Below, in pieces: positions 60,847 to 64,000 of a DNA stretch of 64,000 nt. This DNA is from an uncultured Collinsella sp. (GTDB taxonomy: Bacteria > Actinomycetota > Coriobacteriia > Coriobacteriales > Coriobacteriaceae): assembly GCA_958450865.1 (NCBI GenBank), contig CAUDNY010000002.1:1-64000 (forward strand), written 5' to 3'. Each line of letters starts with the position of its first letter. Position 1 is the first letter of the stretch. A program made the position numbers and the translations under genes. The notes below the pieces were generated by a model, which saw only the letters and a program-made list of their open reading frames with translations, was not told the origin of the DNA and did no database searches.

Positions 60847-61628
60847 TAAGCCGCCCCCTCTCCGGAGAGCATCGCCTTGATGGTCCCGAATATCAGCTTG
60901 AAGTCCTGTTTCAAACTCCGGTTCTGTATGTAATGGAGATCAAGCGCCACCATCTCGTTGAACCCGAGGTGACTGCGGCCCATTACCTGCCACGGGCCGC
61001 CGCAGCCAGGCTTTACCGCCAGGCGCTTCATATCGTGCGTGCTGTAGAGCGCAACCTCGCGCGGCAGGCCGGGACGCGGGCCGATGAGGCTCATGTCGCC
61101 CAAGAATACGTTGATGAGCTGGGGCAGCTCGTCGATGCTGTGCTTGCGAATAAAGTTGCCCACGCCGGGGATGATGCGCGGGTCGTGGCTGATCTTGAAC
61201 ATGGGGCCGCTCGCCTCATTCTGGGCCTGCAGCTCGGCGAGCATCTGGTCCGCGTTGGGCACCATGCTGCGGAACTTGTACATCTTAAAGAAGGCGAACG
61301 TGCCGTCGCGGCGCACGCGGCCCACGCGCCATTGCGAGTACAGGGGACCGGCGCCCGGGCTCTTTACGCAAATGACCGCGCTCAAAATGGCACCCGGAAT
61401 AAGCAGCAACGCCAGGGCCCCGCCAGCGGCTACGATATCCACCGTGCGCTTGACCGTGCGGTACAACCTGCGTGAGAGCTCCGGCTTAATGCCGGAATTA
61501 GCACCGCACAGCATCTTGTACGCTTGTTCATTTGTAAGGTAATCCCCCGCAGCACCCGCTGCGGCAGGGATGGAATTCGCCGTGGCGACAGTGCTCGTCT
61601 CCCGCACGCCCTGCGCCATGGACATCAT
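60846..61628 (-). CDS. Initiating sugar-phosphate transferase
   Basis: A 260-residue polyprenyl-phosphate sugar-1-phosphate transferase (WbaP/CpsE C-terminal type) that puts the first sugar onto undecaprenyl phosphate. One membrane segment (AAGGALALLLIPGAILSAVIC, near residue 55-75) precedes the catalytic domain: KSPGAGPLYSQWRVGR, FKMYKFRSMV, RKHSIDELPQLINVF, MSLIGPRPGLPREV and KPGCGGPWQVMGR. ATG 61628 has GGAG six bases upstream. A nine-G run lies just before this site, and a 13-codon leader frame stops one base before the start codon. Confidence 0.94.
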   Translation of the reverse strand: MMSMAQGVRETSTVATANSIPAAAGAAGDYLTNEQAYKMLCGANSGIKPELSRRLYRTVKRTVDIVAAGGALALLLIPGAILSAVICVKSPGAGPLYSQWRVGRVRRDGTFAFFKMYKFRSMVPNADQMLAELQAQNEASGPMFKISHDPRIIPGVGNFIRKHSIDELPQLINVFLGDMSLIGPRPGLPREVALYSTHDMKRLAVKPGCGGPWQVMGRSHLGFNEMVALDLHYIQNRSLKQDFKLIFGTIKAMLSGEGAA

Positions 61629-61643
61629 CTTAGGCTCCAAGAG

Positions 61644-61652
61644 CCCCCCCCC
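61644..61652 (-). repeat. Run of nine G before the initiating transferase
   Basis: Nine C on the plus strand (nine G in the mRNA) lie four bases before the TTGGAG ribosome site. A leader frame from ATG 61671 crosses the run and ends TAA-G-ATG at the transferase start. With 8 or 11 G the leader would fuse in frame to the transferase. Confidence 0.55.
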
Positions 61653-61693
61653 GATACTTTTCTGCCTTCATTCGTCCGCTTGCACGCTTGCAG

Positions 61694-62248
61694 CTAGGCG
61701 ATCGCTGTTCTTAGATTGCGCATTGCGCGCTGCTCGTTTGAAAGCACCGCGAGGCCAACGCGGGTGGTTACGCGTCGGCCGCACAGGTTGAGCTCCAATA
61801 GGGCAGTGCTCTTGCGTCTATAAATGGTTTTGATAAGGGCCTCGTGGCCCAGCAGCGGTCCAGCCGTTACTACGACCCGGTCCCCATCCTTAAGAGCCTC
61901 GCTCATGGGCACTACACGGTCTCCCCTATTGGTAAAGCCGCCGATGAGCTGGGTCTCTTCTTTTGCCAGCGGCACAAACCGACCGTCCTGGGAAAGCACC
62001 CGGGCAAAGTCGTCCATGCGCAGCAGATACTGTTGCACGGTGCGAGGATCTGTCGTATCGCAGATGAGATAGCCCGGAAAGAGCGGCTTGGTCGTGCTGA
62101 CCCATTCGCCGTGTACTTTGATCTCGGTTTGATATTGGGGATAAAAGAGCTCCTGCATGGCGCCAGCTGGCACCATGCGCTCGATGCGCTCGCGCATAAC
62201 GTCTTCGCGGCCGTTAATGACCTGGATCACATACCACACGAGCACCAC
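61694..62248 (-). CDS. NusG-family antiterminator (LoaP-like)
   Basis: A 184-residue NusG paralogue. The N-terminal NGN domain is seen in VWYVIQVINGREDVMRERI and FPGYLICDT; the C-terminal KOW domain in LKDGDRVVVTAGPLLGHEALI. It is more like LoaP, the specialised NusG of polysaccharide and antibiotic clusters, than housekeeping NusG. It is the first gene of a 16-kb operon and should let RNA polymerase read through terminators in it. The start GTG 62248 is uncertain, as GTG 62239 also follows a G-rich ribosome site. Confidence 0.88.
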   Translation of the reverse strand: MVLVWYVIQVINGREDVMRERIERMVPAGAMQELFYPQYQTEIKVHGEWVSTTKPLFPGYLICDTTDPRTVQQYLLRMDDFARVLSQDGRFVPLAKEETQLIGGFTNRGDRVVPMSEALKDGDRVVVTAGPLLGHEALIKTIYRRKSTALLELNLCGRRVTTRVGLAVLSNEQRAMRNLRTAIA

Positions 62249-62819
62249 CCCCTTGCTGTCTTACGTGTGGCTCACGGGGTTTGGGTATGGCTACGCCAGG
62301 GCGCTTGTGCGCGAAGGCGCTCCATATTCAAACCCTGAGCCCAGTTAGACAAGCACGTGGCTCTGCCCCACCGTGAACGGTATGTATAAAAGCAGCGCTG
62401 AGATTGCAGACGTGTATAACAAACTAACCTACAACCTCAGCTGGCTGCGTGCGAACCAGTCAAGCAAGTAAAAAACTGAACCGCACGCAAACAGCTGAGG
62501 ACTGCTGCGTTTTGCCATGCAAACAATTTGTTTGAATGCGACTAAATCAAATGAAAGCTTAATCAAACAAAAATGCACGACTACTTTATTGGAGCTCGTG
62601 GCTTTTCTGGCACCGCCGTTACGGCCGGATGCTGATCGACCCTGCGCTTTGAGGTTTAATGGAACCTGCGGCACAGTTGAACTCATGTGACTCGAATTAT
62701 CCTAGCACAAGTATTTGATAGGAACCGATTTAGTTAATGTTGGACAACATATCTAAATAATTAGCAGGTTATTGCACAACTTTTTGGCGTGCAGCTTGTT
62801 GGGGAGCTCGAAAATAAGA
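62249..62819. promoter_or_regulatory. Long leader of the polysaccharide operon
   Basis: About 570 bases without a convincing gene precede the LoaP-like gene. The stretch is AT-rich toward the tRNA side and contains the dyad at 62435-62500. The promoter is probably in 62650-62760, but I cannot choose between weak -10 candidates. Confidence 0.5.
62435..62500 (-). promoter_or_regulatory. Large leader dyad, candidate LoaP target
   Basis: CCTCAGCTG at 62435 pairs with CAGCTGAGG ending at 62500. After a 2-base internal loop TGCGTGCG pairs with CGCACGCA, and a further CAGT/ACTG is possible, around an AT-rich loop. A two-part RNA hairpin in the leader fits what is known of LoaP recognition. Confidence 0.55.
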
Positions 62820-62843
62820 AAGGCCACTCGTTCGAGTGGCCTT
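62820..62843 (-). terminator. Terminator of tRNA-Ala copy 3
   Basis: AGGCCACTCG pairs with CGAGTGGCCT; on the minus strand TTTCTTATTTT follows. Confidence 0.8.
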
Positions 62844-62853
62844 GCATTCACAA

Positions 62854-62929
62854 TGGTGGAGACGAGGGGAATCGAACCCCTGACCTCTTGACTGCCAGTC
62901 AAGCGCTCTCCCAGCTGAGCTACGCCCCC
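62854..62929 (-). tRNA. tRNA-Ala(GGC), copy 3
   Basis: Same cloverleaf and GGC anticodon as the copies at 24762 and 25746, with one change in the T loop. Unlike those, it encodes CCA, and its terminator is unrelated, so it is an older, separate gene. Confidence 0.95.
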
Positions 62930-63009
62930 GTGACGAGGAGATACTATAGGGGAAGATTCTTAGTTGTGCAAGAAGTTTTTTGCAATTGCTTCTCGAACTT
63001 ATCGGTTTC

Positions 63010-63678
63010 CTACTCGCCCAGCGTCCCGATAAAACCCTGATGCAGCAAATACGCTATCGCAGTGCCGGTGTGGACTTCGATCTTTGCGGTTGATCTTACT
63101 ATGTTGCTAATGCCCGTGTCGGCTAACAGGTCCAGAGGGCTGTGATCTAGCTCCCACTCTAGGCCGTGTTCGCTCACCTTGGTGTTGGGGGCTATGGCGA
63201 TGATGGAGAACGTCTTGCCCTCGGCGTCCTCGATGGTCCACGACTCACCCGCGTGAAGGAAGCGAGCGACCACCTTGTCCTCGGCAATCCAGACTGGGGC
63301 ATCCTCGTAGCCCGCGAGCAGGCCCAGTACGGAAAGCGCCATGTCGGGACGGCCACCGGTGGCGCAGGTCGCAACCACTTCGGCACCCGGCCAGCGACGG
63401 CGGACGGAATCGAGCGCCAGCCCCAGATCGGTATAGTCCTTGTAGGGGTCGTGACACTCAACTTCAAAGTCGGTGGCGGCATCGACCAGCACGCGACCTG
63501 CATCGCTCACCGTGTCGGCATCCCCCACATACACATCGCAGCCCAGTCCCGCGTCCAGCAGCGCATCGAGCCCGCGGTCCACGGCGACAACACGGTCGCA
63601 CTCCCCCGCCAGTTGACGCAGCAAATCCGCACTCGCCACCACGGGCGAGCCGCAGACCACTAATACCTTGCAAGCCAC
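63010..63678 (-). CDS. Thiamine pyrophosphokinase
   Basis: A 222-residue thiamine diphosphokinase, which makes thiamine diphosphate from thiamine and ATP. It shows AVDRGLDALLDAGL, VGDADTVSDAG (most members have GDFDS), DPYKDYTDLGLAL with the Lys-Asp and Thr-Asp pair, ATGGRPDMAL in place of GGRxDH, and the C-terminal thiamine-binding strands SEHGLEWELD and DTGISNIV. The changed Phe-Asp-Ser and His positions are unusual but seen in actinobacterial relatives. It stands between tRNA-Ala and a HAD gene 9 bases upstream. Confidence 0.9.
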   Translation of the reverse strand: MACKVLVVCGSPVVASADLLRQLAGECDRVVAVDRGLDALLDAGLGCDVYVGDADTVSDAGRVLVDAATDFEVECHDPYKDYTDLGLALDSVRRRWPGAEVVATCATGGRPDMALSVLGLLAGYEDAPVWIAEDKVVARFLHAGESWTIEDAEGKTFSIIAIAPNTKVSEHGLEWELDHSPLDLLADTGISNIVRSTAKIEVHTGTAIAYLLHQGFIGTLGE

Positions 63679-63687
63679 GGCCCTCGC

Positions 63688-64000
63688 CTATCCCTCAAAA
63701 GAAAGCACGCGGGCCAGATCCAGGTCCTCATAGCTATCGATAAAGATATCGCAGTTGTCGCGAACCTCGTCGCGCTCCATGCGACCGAGCGGGTCATAGA
63801 TGCCCACGCGCTTAAAGCCGGCGGTACCAGAGCTCTTTAGGCCAAAGACGGCGTCCTCGAACACCCAGGCGCGCTCAAACTTGTGCCCATGGCGCTCCTC
63901 CAGACGGCGCAACGCCAGCTCGTACACATCGGGGAACTGCTTGGAGCGTCCCGCCTCACCCGTCGTGGTAATAAACTCCATGCAGGCATCGAGCCCGGCA
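63688..64000 (-). CDS. HAD-family phosphatase, cut at window edge
   Basis: The C-terminal 104 codons of a haloacid-dehalogenase hydrolase of the beta-phosphoglucomutase type. It shows FITTTGEAGRSKQFPDVYELALRRL (motif III Lys and Pro-Asp-x-Tyr) and WVFEDAVFGLKSSGTAGF, the motif IV Glu-Asp. The nucleophile Asp motif at the N-terminus lies beyond the window; the frame is open to the last base. The tail IFIDSYEDLDLARVL is typical. Substrate unknown. Confidence 0.88.
   Translation of the reverse strand, partial: AGLDACMEFITTTGEAGRSKQFPDVYELALRRLEERHGHKFERAWVFEDAVFGLKSSGTAGFKRVGIYDPLGRMERDEVRDNCDIFIDSYEDLDLARVLSFEG

Noticed and set aside
62429..62686. An 85-codon minus frame in the leader of the LoaP-like gene
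   Set aside because: No ribosome site, low-complexity content, and it overlaps the leader dyad, so I treat it as non-coding.

Overview
The window looks like a chromosomal segment of a Collinsella-like member of the Coriobacteriia (Actinomycetota). This is inferred from moderately high G+C, AGGAGG-type ribosome binding sites, a dense housekeeping run (coaBC, Nif3-like, cysteine desulfurase, rpe, gpsA, plsY, der, DUF512 radical SAM, ispH, plsC, cmk, rluB, scpB, scpA), a fused RmlC-RmlD rhamnose enzyme, and an LPKTG surface protein. No 16S rRNA or species marker is present, so the genus is a judgement.

Layout. (1) 1-7.4 kb is a decayed accessory zone. It holds an RHH antitoxin-like gene, a DUF1648 membrane protein framed by two 178-bp structured repeats, a fused permease-ATPase ABC protein with a small anchored partner, and remnants of a DnaQ-like exonuclease, a thioredoxin-like protein and a DUF6273 protein. 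(2) 7.4-24.7 kb is a conserved, almost gapless minus-strand housekeeping block ending at tRNA-Pro(GGG). It covers CoA, isoprenoid, phospholipid, nucleotide, ribosome-assembly and chromosome-segregation functions. (3) 24.7-26.3 kb holds a duplicated tRNA-Ala(GGC) unit with GC-rich hairpins and two copies of a 152-bp element with inverted ends, around a CAT-anticodon tRNA. (4) 26.3-46 kb is a defence and toxin island. It contains a nuclease-like protein, a five-gene operon (DUF3990, XRE, small protein, Doc-type Fic, DUF3825) behind a double-palindrome operator, an orphan MNT nucleotidyltransferase, a frameshifted Abi gene, an LPXTG protein, a two-gene ClpA-like AAA+ module, a KAP-type NTPase, the IetA/IetS (ATPase + subtilase) antiphage pair, a HEPN-like protein, and IS256 and IS110 scars. 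(5) 46-62.5 kb is a minus-strand surface-polysaccharide locus. It starts with a LoaP/NusG-like antiterminator and an initiating sugar-phosphate transferase, continues through glycosyltransferases, Wzy, pyruvyltransferase, FrhB-like, Wzx and acetyltransferase, and ends with dTDP-rhamnose synthesis and a strong terminator. (6) 62.8-64 kb returns to core genes: tRNA-Ala, thiamine pyrophosphokinase and a HAD hydrolase cut by the window edge.

How the parts fit. The rml genes supply dTDP-rhamnose to the DUF1972 rhamnosyltransferase. LoaP probably acts on its own long operon, and a large dyad in its leader is a candidate target. Two runs of nine G in the locus (inside the acetyltransferase and just before the initiating transferase) could allow phase variation. 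The best candidates for undescribed biology are the ClpA-like AAA+ pair at 34.3-36.4 kb, the five-gene toxin-like operon at 28.1-31.1 kb, the structured 178-bp repeats, and the leader dyad of the polysaccharide locus.
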